64,000 nt of DNA from Limnephilus marmoratus (lineage: Eukaryota > Arthropoda > Insecta > Trichoptera > Limnephilidae): NCBI GenBank assembly GCA_917880885.1, contig OU862931.1:12969337-13033336 (forward strand). Direction: 5' to 3'. Position 1 is the stretch's first letter; each line of letters begins with the position of its first letter. Both the position numbers and the translations under genes were made by a program. Below the pieces are notes generated by a model, which saw nothing but the letters and a program-made list of their open reading frames with translations, did no database searches and was not told where the DNA came from. Below are positions 1 through 10,278 of the stretch, one piece after another.

Positions 1-400
1 TGGAAAGCTAATGGAAATATTCAGAAACATGTTCGTTTAAGGCGAACCTCGTTCCGTTAATTTTTTATTTCCGGACTTTTGCAAATTTCAAACCTTTTTC
101 AAAAACATCGGAATAAATTCTAAAAACGTGTTCCATTAAGGTGAATCCTGGCCCGTGAAATTTTCATATCCGGACTTTGAAAATTTTCAACAAATTTCCA
201 AAACATCTGGATTTTTTCACAAAATCACGTTTTTTGAGGCAAACCCCTGCCCAAATTTTTCTCGTTTTTGGACGTTGAAAAATTTTCAACAAATTTCCAA
301 AACATCTGGATTTTTTCACAAAAACACGTTTTTTGAGGCAAACCCCTGCCCAAATTTTCAAATAAACCAAACACTTATAAAAAACGCGTTTTTTTTCAAA
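1..400. repeat. Degenerate tandem array, unit about 100 bp
   Basis: Units of about 100 bp follow one another. The two best-preserved start near 178 and 277 and share the runs TTTCCAAAACATCTGG and GAGGCAAACCCCTGCCC. More diverged units fill 1-177 (note the recurring 'ccggactttt' and 'cgtgttccattaaggtgaa' type blocks). Short open frames on both strands here are by-products of the repeat. It runs off the left edge, so its full size is unknown; it may be the end of a satellite block. Confidence 0.8.
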
Positions 401-516
401 AACTTTTTGTAAAAAATACGTCCCCAGTGGTCAATCTCTGCCCAATTTCTTTCCAATTGCGAGTCTAGTTCTCACTTTTTCCAACATAAGGTCACTCTGA
501 CACGATCCTATACACC

Positions 517-870
517 ATGGAAGTTCCTCAAGTTACGCTGGGTATAATACCGCACATTCTTACTTCAAGAAAGGAAGAACTACTACAGGCCCTGAGAAAT
601 AGAAAGATTTCTCCTAGGAATAAATCCAAAAAATGCCTTACTCTCTATGCTTCTTCCTACCACAAAAATACATCAGTAGGTTGCAATTTCAACCGGAAGT
701 CACCTCTCACGGAATCAGTAAATTCCATCACATCAAGTACTCAGGCGTTATCATATTGGCAAAACATGCATCTTGTTAACCCTGATCATCATTACGCCCC
801 TGACCTCTCTTGGCCAGTCGTCAATCAGTGCGATGCGGTCTCTTTAGAAGTCTTAAAATTCTTGTCATAA
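517..870 (+). CDS. Unrecognised 117-codon reading frame, coding status doubtful
   Basis: I do not recognise this product. The frame begins at an ATG within CACCATGG, a fair eukaryotic initiation context, and ends at a TAA 21 bp before the target duplication of the LTR at 895. The composition is fairly balanced (LTSRKEELLQALRNRKIS near the N-terminus) with no membrane segment, zinc finger or repeat visible. It could be a chance frame, an exon fragment or a transposon remnant. No splice or promoter evidence supports expression. Confidence 0.15.
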   Translation: MEVPQVTLGIIPHILTSRKEELLQALRNRKISPRNKSKKCLTLYASSYHKNTSVGCNFNRKSPLTESVNSITSSTQALSYWQNMHLVNPDHHYAPDLSWPVVNQCDAVSLEVLKFLS

Positions 871-894
871 ATGACGTGAGTTACTTGTAAATAT

Positions 895-1570
895 TGCTAG
901 CATTGGCGCTACTTGCGGCCAACGCCAAACCCAAAACCTGGAAAGGACATGCAATAAACAAGCCGGCGGCTAGCTCACACAGCCGGCGCGAGCAAGGTTC
1001 CTCTTAAACCCAGGGCGAGTGTTTGTGGTTCGCTTGTAAATTCCTTCTTCCCTTCCTTTCCTCACAATCTCCAGGTCTCCTTCCTCAATCAGAACACAGT
1101 TGTTATGCACGAAAAAGGGTTTATTCATTTAAAGGTGAACAGGATTATACACAAGCCAGCCTCGGCACTACACACATGGTTATTTGGCTAACTAAAATGC
1201 TATTGTTCTATCAACTCTCTCTCTACGCGTGTATAGTGAAGTTAAATGTCAGTTCTTAGCACACAGAGGGAAAGCAAGGTTCATTGGTACTCACAAACAG
1301 GAGATAGGCAGTCGTCAGACGGGTACTGGTTAGGCGGGAGCTTCTTGAGCACAATGCACAATCAAAGTAAAACATCGCGAGTTCAGTTTACGGGGAGCGC
1401 AATCACGGGGACACAGTTGTTATGCCGAAGGTCGGCCGAGGAATGAATGCGGGGAGCCGCTCGGCGCTTGGCTACGGGCGCCGCGCGGCGCGGGGAGAGG
1501 GGGGCGGAGGTCCTGCGCAAGGGGTCAATTCGCTATTAGCTCGCACGGGAATCAATTCCGTAACGTAACA
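895..1570 (-). mobile_element. Solo LTR of an LTR retrotransposon, family LTR-A, copy 1
   Basis: The 676-bp block reads TGTTACGTTACGG...GCTAGCA on the minus strand, so it has the TG...CA ends of an LTR. It is flanked by the 4-bp duplication ATAT (891-894 and 1571-1574), which supports an intact integration followed by LTR-LTR recombination. It is nearly identical to the copy at 20822-21499: both contain the same 66-codon chance frame in the same place. An AATAAA-type signal follows the U3-like half. Four-bp duplications fit Ty3/Gypsy or Bel integrases; without internal sequence the superfamily is open. Confidence 0.85.
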
Positions 1571-2705
1571 ATATTAAATGTAAATAATCACCCATATGGG
1601 CATTCGTAAGGTAATCCTTACTCCCGAAGGCACATTAATGTCAACGGTAGCCTAACTCCTGTACATTCTTTTTCTTTTTGCATAATTTTATATGTTCTTG
1701 TACATCCTGCGTGCCTTGCCTGCTGTACCACAAGAGCACCTCTTGGGGCACCGTTTTCATACTTGTATGTATCCTCTTCCTGAAATTGATCACTTCGGGA
1801 GAGGGCCTCCTTTTCCTCCTACCATCAACGGTTCCGGAAAACTCTTGCTCCAAGACGTCGCTTTCCTTTTCACAATTCTTGCAGCATCCGCGCGTTTTTT
1901 TTTTCTCACCTCATCGCCTCATCTTGTCATATCACCCTTTCTACTTTTTGTTTGGTGTCGGGTTTTTAGTCGTACCAGTACGTCCCTACCCTAATGTTGT
2001 AAATATAAAATCATAAGTGCAAGTCTGTATAATAACCATTGGTTTCAGACCATTGCCGCAGCTCGCTACTATGGTCACAGCACCATATTGTAAGAATGTC
2101 GCGACGATTTCTGTTATAATAGGAAATCCTCCCGTTTTTTCTTTTTTCTTTTTCCTCTTCACCCCATCCTACACATTCATAGTAATTTTGTATATTGGGG
2201 ATCGTTTCGAATACACCAAATGAACACACCTACCAGGTCACATTCGCTGGATTCGAAACAATTCAAGAGCAACCTTTTTGCTACTTGTGGTTTTTTCTTC
2301 TTTTTTCAAAAATTAGAATGGCGCTCAACCCAATTGCTCTATTTTTTTTCCAGAATCGTATTTTGTCGGATTCTGAGAATTTTTTTTTTTTTTGTTATAA
2401 AAGTGGCAATACGTTTCGTCCCTTCATTAACATTGTTCTTTGTACATATACAACTTCATTATGAGGTACAATATTTTATCATGAAATCAGTTTCTTTTGT
2501 CCCTTATTGTACCATTATTCTTGTTTGGAGTTTAAAATCTTGGCCAGATCTTCAATAAAATTTGTGTTTATCGCCTTTTGGCAAGTCTTGTAACGTATGC
2601 TAATATGAATTTATTAAGCTACAGCAGTGCCGTATTAATTACATCATTGCAACCCGCCGTCTGTATTGAATGGGGACCCACATTTTCGAACGTAAACTTT
2701 TGTAA

Positions 2706-2795
2706 CATTATAGGCGCGAGCCTTACAATATCTACTATTATAGGTGTGAACCTTACAATATCCACTGCTATAGATGCGAATCTCATAATATCTTT
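2706..2795. repeat. Three tandem 30-bp units
   Basis: Three consecutive 30-bp units, each built around 'tataggYgYgaRccttacaatat', are visible at 2706, 2736 and 2766. The third is the most diverged. Confidence 0.7.
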
Positions 2796-3905
2796 GTGTT
2801 TTTACACGTCACGGGGAGTCCGTCATAACTACTCATTGTCTGCTCGTCAACACAGGGTTGTTGATCGAGAGGGTGATTTATCTCATTAAATTGTTTTAAA
2901 TACCTATTGGGTTATTGGGCAAAATTTGTTGTAAATCGTTCATTCCTGTCACGTGAGACGTGAAAACGTGACAATATTCACCATGAGTCATGCGAACGAA
3001 ATAATATCTACCCCCATGTTTGTGTGACCTACCAAGTGTAGATCACACGCCTTTTATTTTCTGTTATCAGAAAATTATTGCTTTTGCAGCAGAGTACTCA
3101 TTAACATGCCCGTGGACTTCCTGTCACAAGAACCCAGGAACTATCCACTATCTCAAAAGGACTAATCATACGCTTCACTCATGATTATGGGGCATCGTGT
3201 CGTAGGAGTTAAGTTGATGGACACAAAAAACACCTAACTCGTTGTCTGGGAGACGAACAAGAAAACCCCCAGGTTTGTGAGATTTGAGCAAGGGTCTGTC
3301 ATTTCTCGCAAACAAGTAGGAGAATAAAACGACCCTCTAATCTTCTACCCAATACACGTGGAGGATTAGACTCTTTTTATGTCAGTGTATTCCTTTTGTC
3401 CCACACTACCAAATGGTATTGTAATGTGCCAGGATAACTGCTGTAGACCTTGTTTCTCCTTCCACTCAGAGGTCGAATTTCGGAAATAGCCGAGTCCTCA
3501 GCAGTTTTTTTCGTTCAAATGTTCCCAATTGTCACCCTTTCCCTTCCTCGAAATTATCCGTGAATGGGGATATATGCGTTACGCACTTGGCGTTTCGTTT
3601 GTCAAATGGGACAACCTTCATACACGGATCCTTTCAACTTCCTACTCCTTTCCCACTTTTCATAACTTATTTGTACTCAATGTTTTTGTTCTTCGAAAGT
3701 AGAAAAAAATGCTACCATATAGACGTGAGCATAGGTCATGGAAGACCAACTTCTTTCGAACGGGGCATTTTGTCATACGTACAAACCCTTACCCACGTGT
3801 TCTTGGAAATGTATTTAGTTTAAAAAAAAAACTAAATGGGTTAAACAGAACCTTCCTTGAATATGTACCTGTAATATGTATAAGTCTGTAGTTGCATTTA
3901 GTTAA

Positions 3906-3957
3906 CTCTCTCTCCGTCTCTCTCTCTCCGTCTCTCTCTCTCTCTCTCTCTCTCTCT
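3906..3957. repeat. (CT)n microsatellite
   Basis: A CT dinucleotide run interrupted by two CCGT steps. Confidence 0.9.
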
Positions 3958-4304
3958 ACACGTCAAACAAATCCAATCTTTCTCAACATGCACACCTTGT
4001 TTCTCTCCAAACCTTTTCATCATTGGTCTACCAGGCAGGTAAACTTCAAGAAATTTGTTCTAATAATAATTTTTTCGCCGGATTAATAAGAAGACCAGCA
4101 GCTCTTCACCCTATCTACACCTGCGCCTCTCTTCATACTGCCTTCACTACCGTCACGGAGGTCCCATGCCTTCAAACCCTACGTACCAAAAGCACCCGAC
4201 CACACCTAACATAACCTAGTGTGAGTCGTGCGTGTAGATGCGAATTGTATCATCACAAAACCATCACTCAAACAAACCCGAGCACGTCAGCTCTAGGTTG
4301 GTTC

Positions 4305-4505
4305 ATGTTCCTGTTGCCATTGTGCAAATGTTCCAGTTGCCATCGTGCAAATGTTCCTGCGGCACCTCGCAAATGTTCCTGTTGCCATGTGCAAATGTTC
4401 CTGCGGCACCTCGCAAATGTTCCTGTTGCCATGTACAAATGTTCCAGCTGCACCTTGCAAATTCTCTGTTGCCATCATGCCAATGCTCCTGTGCCCTTGC
4501 GCAAA
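4305..4505. repeat. Minisatellite, about 27-bp units
   Basis: About seven units alternate between two types, 'gttccTGTTGCCATGTGCAAAT' and 'gttcctgcGGCACCTCGCAAAT' (each shown in pieces). The unit length is near 27 bp. Several overlapping frames on both strands stay open because the unit contains no stop; none should be read as a gene. Confidence 0.85.
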
Positions 4506-5216
4506 TAACAATACCAACGAATATTCACACAAAAATCCCACTGTATGCTAACCAGTGTACCAACCACCATCACAACAACGGCTGTCATGCACACAAACCA
4601 CCTCCTCTATAAAGGACCAACCACCAATTACAATTCCACTCTCCAGTACCTCATTGATGTCATACTGGCCCACCCACAGGATCCGGAAGCAGCTACCTTT
4701 TTGACCTCTGTGACAGGTAGAACCCTCTCCACCACCAAGAAGCCTCATCCTGCGTTCTCTTCTTCGTGTTTTCTTTAAGGCCCTAGTGTTCCTTGAATGT
4801 AATCTCAAACGGGCCAGGTTACTGTGACAAAGTAACCTTGTAACTTCAGTGCAACGTTCAAACACCAGAAACATCCTACGCAAACCACGCTACGCAAACA
4901 TAGCTCACAGACCAATGATACAATTTAGAGTAATTTTTTTTCTATCACTGCATAACCCTTGTACCTTTCTCCAACAGGTTCTTGTTTATATTTATGTACG
5001 CCACTGCTCTTTCATGTACATTCATGTATAATTCTTTGTTCACCATGTTTTTTATCTCTTTTGTTTTTGTTTTCTACTATTTTGTAGCTAGCAACTTTTT
5101 TCTTTTTCTCTCTCTCTCTCTCCCCTTTCTCTTAGATGTTTTTTTGTTTTGGCACAAGTGCTAGAAGGGTAAGAGGATTTCTTAGCCCTACTGCTCCATT
5201 ACCACGTCGCTTTTAT

Positions 5217-5233
5217 TGCGGCGAGGGGGGAAG
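5217..5233 (+). promoter_or_regulatory. Candidate polypurine tract of LTR-A
   Basis: The purine run GGCGAGGGGGGAAG abuts the TG that opens the LTR at 5234. In LTR retrotransposons this position primes plus-strand DNA synthesis, so the LTR at 5234 would be a 3' LTR rather than a solo LTR. Confidence 0.6.
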
Positions 5234-5972
5234 TGTTACGTTACAAAAGATAAAGAATAGACCCCCTTATTCCTGTTGCGAGGAGCTAGTGAATTGACCC
5301 CAGTGCACTAACTCGCCGCACCGCCCCTCTCCGCCCCCCTCCCCGCACGCGCAGTCTGTGGCCCGAGGCCAAACGGCACCCGGCAGCCATTCCCCCGCTG
5401 CTTTCGGGCTCGGCAACAGTGTCCCAGGGTGTTCACAGTAATTGCGCCGCGGCGCTGTGTCGAGAACCTAAGAACTCGCGATGTTTACTTTAATTGTGTA
5501 TTGTGCTCGAAGAGGCTTACGCCTACCCAGTACCTATCTGACGACTACCTATTTCCTGCTTGTGAGTACAAATGAACCTTCCTTCCCCTCTGTGTGCTAA
5601 GAACTGACATTTAAATTCACTAAATACGTGTAGAGAGTTGAGAGAAGTCCCCCCCCGTTATGATAGGATTATAGAGATAGCCAAATACCCATGTGTATAG
5701 TGCCGAGGCTGGCTTTTGTATAACCCTGTTCACCTTTAAATGAATAAACCCTTTACGTGCAAAAACTGTGTTCTGATTGAGGAAGAAGACCTGGAAATTG
5801 TGAGGAAAGGAAGAGGAGGAGGAATTTACAAGCGAACCACAAACACTCGCGCTGGTTTTAAGAGGAACCTTGCTCGCGCCGGCTTTGCTGAGCTAGCTGT
5901 TGGCCTGTTTATTGCGTGTCCTTTCCAGGTTTTGGGTTTAGCGAATGGCCGCAAGTAGCGCCGATGCTAACA
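5234..5972 (+). mobile_element. LTR-A copy 2, probably a 3' LTR
   Basis: This 739-bp block aligns along its whole length with the LTR-A copies at 895-1570 and 20822-21499 but is more diverged, with substitutions and a C-run insertion near 5650. It opens TGTTACGTTAC and closes GCTAACA. The adjoining polypurine tract marks the left side as element interior. The flanking bases on the right (ATGT) are not matched on the left, as expected if the 5' LTR is missing or elsewhere. Its right edge cuts into a LINE reverse-transcriptase relic. Confidence 0.8.
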
Positions 5973-6330
5973 ATGTCGTTGACATATATGATAAATAGCA
6001 AAGGGCCCAATATTGTACCTCGAGGAAAAAAGAATTCACTAATCAGAATCACAACTTGATCAAGTAATTTTAAATTTTGAACACTTTAATTTAGGTATCT
6101 TGTAACCATCCATGCTAAGAATTGTTCAATTATGTATTCCAACTGATTCTAATTTATTTATTCGTTCTTTATGTGCTGTACTGTCGAAGTTAACACCATA
6201 AATATTCCAAGACATTTTTCATCAGAATCTGGTGCGGTGTATAGGTATTTCGTTAATTTCGTTGAGAGCTTTTTGAAACCAATCGATTAGAATTTATTAT
6301 TTTTTTTTTTCTATACATGCATAGATTTGT
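5973..6330 (-). pseudogene. LINE reverse-transcriptase fragment
   Basis: Read on the minus strand, 6030-5977 gives PRGTILGPLLFIIYVNDI, the conserved RT block 'VPQGsILGPLLFxIYINDI' of LINEs in the Jockey/CR1 group. Further upstream, around 6150-6260, a second frame gives KCLGIFMVL and INKLESVGI, matching the block that normally contains the first catalytic aspartate (FxDLSKAFDT); here the aspartate region is damaged. Stops and frameshifts make it non-functional. LTR-A copy 2 truncates it at the NDI codons, before the catalytic YADD motif. Confidence 0.8.
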
Positions 6331-6502
6331 TATTTTTACAATTTTTGTCATACGTATTTTGATAATAGTGATAATGGGCAAACATTTGGTGGGTCTTTAC
6401 GGCATTCCATTTAATGGAGAGGGATGTTGATTAATACCGGATGTTCATTTTGATTCCGGAGATTTAAATTGTCCACTAGCTTGCACGAGTGTTTATTTGT
6501 TA

Positions 6503-6868
6503 CTAGCTGGTACCCGGCATGCGTTGCTATGCCATTCAAAGAAACAAATTGATTCTCCCTGCATGTGCTTTCCCGTGCATCCCTGTTCCCTTCCACCTTC
6601 CCACCTTCCCCCTCCCTCGTGTCTTCCCTCTCCGCAAACTCCACCTTCCCCCTGCCTTTCCTCCCTGCCACTAAAATATATGAAATACACACATTTTCAT
6701 TTATACAAATTTCATAACGCCAGAGCTTACCATTATATATAGCCTATGTTACTCGCTGATATTGTAGCTTTCTATTGCTGAAAGAATTTTTCAAATCGGT
6801 TCAGTAATTACGGAGCCTATTCAATGCAAACAAACAATCAAATCTTTCCTGTTTTAAGTATTAGTAGA
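6503..6868 (-). mobile_element. Non-autonomous Helitron
   Basis: On the minus strand the element opens TCTACTAATAC after an A (6869) and ends CTAG before a T (6502), which is the Helitron pattern of insertion between A and T with 5'-TC and CTRR-3' ends. The 5' part contains AATAGGCTCCGTAATTACTG and an 'ACATAGGCTATA' motif typical of insect Helitrons. Just before the 3' end lies a GC-rich pre-terminal stretch (GCATGCCGGGTACC) able to pair locally. There is no Rep/helicase coding sequence, so it relies on an autonomous partner. Confidence 0.75.
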
Positions 6869-7061
6869 TTAATTTTACCAATTTTCGACGATAATTTTCA
6901 CTATTTGTCATAATTTATTCTCGTAATTAAATTATTATGGGTTGAGATTTTAGACGTTCACATTTTATCAGAACGTCTAGTTTTATTTTGGTTATTTTCT
7001 AGACGTTGAGTATTCCGATGTAATTTTACTTACATCGTTTTAAATATCTTCAATGGATTCG

Positions 7062-7772
7062 TCCATGTTTATACCCGCCCACCCATCCGGACAAGTGATT
7101 CATTGAGGGTATGATTTATTTTATTCGGGTTAACATTCGAAACAACAAAATAAACTGTAGGTAAATCGAACTGTAGAGTAGCAGTGCGGGAATGGTATTT
7201 TTGATGAACACTGTCTATTTTCGTTATTTGTTTTTGGGTGTTATGCCGTGTTACGCTACCTCCTTCTTTAGTCAACGTTTTGGACAGCGTTGCAGTGTCC
7301 ATCATCAGGGCAGATCCGGCAGATCCAGCATAACACACCAAAAACAAATAACGAAAATACTTTTGGCCGTTAAAATCTAAAAACTGTCTCTATTTGTTTT
7401 TTTAATGTACAAGAAGTCGGGGGTAAAGTGTCCATGTTTATACCCGCCCACCCATCCGGACAAGTGATTCATTGAGGGTATGATTTATTTTATTCGGGTT
7501 AACATTCGAAACAACAAAATAAACTGTAGGTAAATTGAACTGTAGAGTAGCAGTGCGGGAATGGTATTTTTGATGAACACTGTCTATTTTCTTTATTTGT
7601 TTTTGGGTGTTATGCCGTGTTACGCTACCTCCTTGTGACCATCATCAGGGCAGATCCGGCAGATCCAGCATAACACACCAAAAACAAATAACGAAAATGC
7701 TTTTGGCCGTTAAAATCTAAAAACTGTCTCTATTTGTTTTTTTTTAATGTACAAGAAGTCGGGGGTAAAGTG
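7062..7772. repeat. 369-bp direct tandem duplication, Penelope-associated family
   Basis: Unit 1 (7062-7430) and unit 2 (7431-7772) both start TCCATGTTTATACCCGCCCA and end GTCGGGGGTAAAGTG. Unit 2 lacks about 28 bp near 7634. Each unit carries inverted blocks: TTCGTTATTTGTTTTTGGGT on one side and ACCAAAAACAAATAACGAA on the other, bracketing a hammerhead-like core. The inner block is homologous to the fold-back element at 23865-24103. Direct repeats of this kind resemble the pseudo-LTRs of Penelope-like elements, but no RT is adjacent. Confidence 0.7.
7271..7315 (-). ncRNA. Degenerate hammerhead-like core
   Basis: Minus strand: CTGATGA, then T, then a stem GGACA/TGTCC with a 9-nt loop, then AAAAC where GAAAC is expected, then ACGT followed by T. 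The G-to-A change at the GAAA box should abolish cleavage. The second unit of the duplication has lost stem II. Confidence 0.5.
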
Positions 7773-7804
7773 CACAAACTTCGAGAGGTGATTTTGTATG
7801 GAAT

Positions 7805-8211
7805 TTTTTTTTACATGAATACCGCACAAGAATCCCAACTACTCCCGTCTGGAGCCAGTGAGATAATGACATCCTCTATTGGGGTATGTTGTGAGGCTTA
7901 AGGTAATGGGGAGGGGAAACAAATAGGGAAGAGGTAGGTGGGGAACCTGGCTATTCAGATCTGGTCACCAAACACGGCTAACGACATTTCAAGCTAAGTT
8001 TCAATTCTGATTGGTGGTCTTACATCCGGGCGATACTGTGAGTATCTTCCACTCTGGAACGTGCCGCAAATATACTTTATATTATTTTAAATGAATAAAT
8101 TGCGAAATAACCCAATTTAATGAAATAAAATATATTTGTCTTACCGGGATTCGATCCCGCGACCTTCGGATTGCAAGTCAAGAGCCGTATCACTGGACTA
8201 CGCCCGCCGTC
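7805..8211 (-). mobile_element. SINE family 1, full-length copy
   Basis: This is a tRNA-derived SINE of about 410 bp. On the minus strand it opens GACGGCGGGCGTAGTCCAG with an A box, and a B box GGGATCGAATCCCGG lies about 50 nt further on. The body contains GCGGCACGTTCCAGAGTGGA, and the end reads TTGTGCGGTATTCATGT before an A-tail (plus-strand T run). Other long copies lie at 18216, 20240 and 26347. The tRNA-like head should act as an internal RNA polymerase III promoter. Confidence 0.85.
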
Positions 8212-8299
8212 TTCTAAGGAAAAATATTTGGAATTTCGTAAAAAGTTATTTTTTTTACATCTACCATAATGTAGAATCACCTCTTTGTACACTTTACTG

Positions 8300-8670
8300 T
8301 TTTTTTTTTTTTTTTTTTTATTGTTGATACAGTATTATTTTACAAATTTTTATAGTACAAACCAGTAATGTTGGCCTCACTGGGTTGTTTACCCGTGCTG
8401 AGGCCCCCATTTTATAATATAATACTTTATACATTATAGTTTGAAAAAAAAGAAATATACAAAGTTGGTGATAAAACAAACAAAAAAATCATTTAAAATA
8501 AAGATAATTTTAAACTAAAAATAGAGATCAAAAATTAAAATTATTTTAAATTAATAAACTAAAAAAATAAAGTAATTAAATGAAAATCGGCGTATATTAT
8601 GTTTTATGTGTTTGTGAGTGTTACGTGTTTTATATTGGTTTTGTGTGTTGGGAGAATACGTTTTATTCTT
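8300..8670 (-). mobile_element. 3' UTR and A-tail of the split LINE
   Basis: A T-run at 8300-8320 on the plus strand is the poly(A) tail of the reverse-strand LINE. Between the tail and the stop codon of its ORF is an AT-rich UTR. It contains a stem-loop at 8373-8406: on the minus strand GGCCTCA...TGAGGCC encloses GGGT...ACCC. A related stem occurs at 38262-38300. Confidence 0.8.
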
Positions 8671-10278
8671 TTATGTTATGAAATTTTGGTAAAATTGTCT
8701 ATTTTGTTCTTTATTCCATTTTTTTATTTTGTGTCTGAAATTATTTTTATTTTCCTCAATTTTTGTTTCAAGTGAAAGACTGTTGAATGCTTTTATAGCT
8801 TGGTATTTATGGTGTCTTTTTCCAAAGGTAGTGTTTACCGTCGGAGTTTTTATGTTTTCTTTGTACGCTTGTCTAACTGGTCTATTAGTGATATTTGGGG
8901 TTTGTTGGAGTGTGTTTTTTTGGTCAAAAATGTAGTTCAGTAGTGTTTTTACATATAATTGGCGTATATCTAGTACGTCACAACTTTTATATATTTGATT
9001 TGTATCGGTTAGTCTATGTTTTTTAAGTATTACTTTTAAGATCGTTTTCTGTGCGATTTCTATTTGAGCGATAGCTGCGTTTGTTGCTCCTCCCCAAGCA
9101 ATTAATCCATATTCTATTATTGATTGACAAAGTGCGAAATATATTGTTTTCATTTGTTTTATTTTATATATGTTTCTTATGTTTAGGAAAATGTGTATTG
9201 TTCTGAGGAGTTTATTTGTGATTTGTTTAATATGATGTGTCCATCTAAGGTTATGGTCAATTACGATACCTAGATACTTTATTTGTTCCGTTTTTTCTAG
9301 AGGAGGGCAATCGCAGATGTTTGTGTTAATGCATTCGTGTATTTTTATGGTATTTGTATCGTTTTTTGGCTGTCCCGTGTTAGTTATACTGTACGTTGAG
9401 AATTTTGTTTTCGATATGTTTAGTGTAAGTGTGTTAGAGTCCAGCCATGTTTTCACTTGCGTGATTCCTAGATTTGCTTTGTTATATACATTTTTCCAAT
9501 CCTTAGCTTTAAAGAGTAAAACTGTGTCGTCTGCGTAACTGATTATTTCACCGTCTATTTCCATGCTGCAAAGTTCATTTATATAAATGGTGAAAAGAAT
9601 GGGCCCTAGTATGCTTCCTTGTGGAACTCCGTATGTAATCGGCAGTGGTTTGCTAGTATGGTTATTAATTTTGACTTGTTGTGTTCTGTCGCTCATATAA
9701 CTTTTCAATAGTTGGAGTTCTTTATCTTTGATACCCATATTTTCTAATTTTTTAAAAAGTGTTTTGTGGCAGATTGAATCAAACGCTTTAGCTAAATCTA
9801 GATATATCGCTATGCATTTATACCCTTGATCTAAGTTGCTATGTATATAATCTATTGTACTTGCCAAAGCTTCTTTTGTGCTTCTTTTTTCTCTAAATCC
9901 ATATTGTTTATCCGAGATTAATTTGTTTTCTTCCAGGTATTTTATAATTTGGATTTTTAATACTCTTTCGTAAATCTTTGATAGCGAGTTTAACAATGTG
10001 ATTGGCCTATAGTTAGTTATTTCCATTTTGTCTCCGGATTTATAAATAGGTATCACCAGTCCTTTTTTAAGAGTACTAGGAAAGAAGGCGTGTGTTATGC
10101 TAAGGTTGATTAAGTGTGTTATAGGTTTTAATATTTCATTTTTTATTATTTTAATGCAATCCGTTGTTATCTCATCTAATCCAGGAGCAATCCGGTTTTT
10201 TAATGTGTTTATTATTTTGTCAATTTCCTTTTCCGAAGTTGTTTTTATTATAAATCTGTGTTGTGTCGGTTGAGAATT
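8671..10278 (-). CDS. LINE ORF2, C-terminal half: reverse transcriptase
   Basis: This is the RT half of a LINE ORF2, which copies the element's RNA at a nicked target site. RT blocks appear in order: GLDEITTDCIKII, GLVIPIYKSG, NYRPITLLNSLSKIYERVL, then YLDLAKAFDSICHK with the first catalytic Asp, YGVPQGSILGPILFTIYINE, and SYADDTVLLF with the catalytic YADD pair. The thumb and C-terminal domain (YLGIVIDHNLRW, IIEYGLIAWGG) follow. No stop interrupts about 535 codons. The start is not native: upstream of 10278 the sequence belongs to an inserted LTR, and the frame's apparent ATG lies inside it. The upstream half is at 16984-18199 in the same frame. The style fits the Jockey/CR1 group; I cannot place the clade. 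The codons are very A-rich. Confidence 0.9.
   Translation of the reverse strand, partial: NSQPTQHRFIIKTTSEKEIDKIINTLKNRIAPGLDEITTDCIKIIKNEILKPITHLINLSITHAFFPSTLKKGLVIPIYKSGDKMEITNYRPITLLNSLSKIYERVLKIQIIKYLEENKLISDKQYGFREKRSTKEALASTIDYIHSNLDQGYKCIAIYLDLAKAFDSICHKTLFKKLENMGIKDKELQLLKSYMSDRTQQVKINNHTSKPLPITYGVPQGSILGPILFTIYINELCSMEIDGEIISYADDTVLLFKAKDWKNVYNKANLGITQVKTWLDSNTLTLNISKTKFSTYSITNTGQPKNDTNTIKIHECINTNICDCPPLEKTEQIKYLGIVIDHNLRWTHHIKQITNKLLRTIHIFLNIRNIYKIKQMKTIYFALCQSIIEYGLIAWGGATNAAIAQIEIAQKTILKVILKKHRLTDTNQIYKSCDVLDIRQLYVKTLLNYIFDQKNTLQQTPNITNRPVRQAYKENIKTPTVNTTFGKRHHKYQAIKAFNSLSLETKIEENKNNFRHKIKKWNKEQNRQFYQNFIT
10274..10278. repeat. 5-bp target duplication GAATT, left
   Basis: GAATT immediately precedes the TG of the left LTR and is repeated after the right LTR at 16984-16988. 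Confidence 0.9.

Larger units (their letters stand above)
1575..5216. other. No recognisable gene; possible decayed internal region of the LTR-A element
   Basis: The plus strand is strongly pyrimidine-rich with poly-T runs (for example 2376-2392). I found no protein motif of gag, protease, RT, RNase H or integrase in any frame. Because a polypurine tract and an LTR lie at its right end, part of this stretch may be the decayed 3' interior of that element, but this is inference. It holds the three small repeats listed separately (2706-2795, 3906-3957, 4305-4505). Confidence 0.4.

Noticed and set aside
1246..1446. Conserved 66-codon frame, identical at 20946-21146
   Set aside because: Both copies lie inside LTR-A on the strand opposite to the LTR sense. 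Identity reflects repeat identity, not selection.
4238..4612. 124-codon His/Cys-rich frame
   Set aside because: It is driven by the 27-bp minisatellite; other frames on both strands are equally open.
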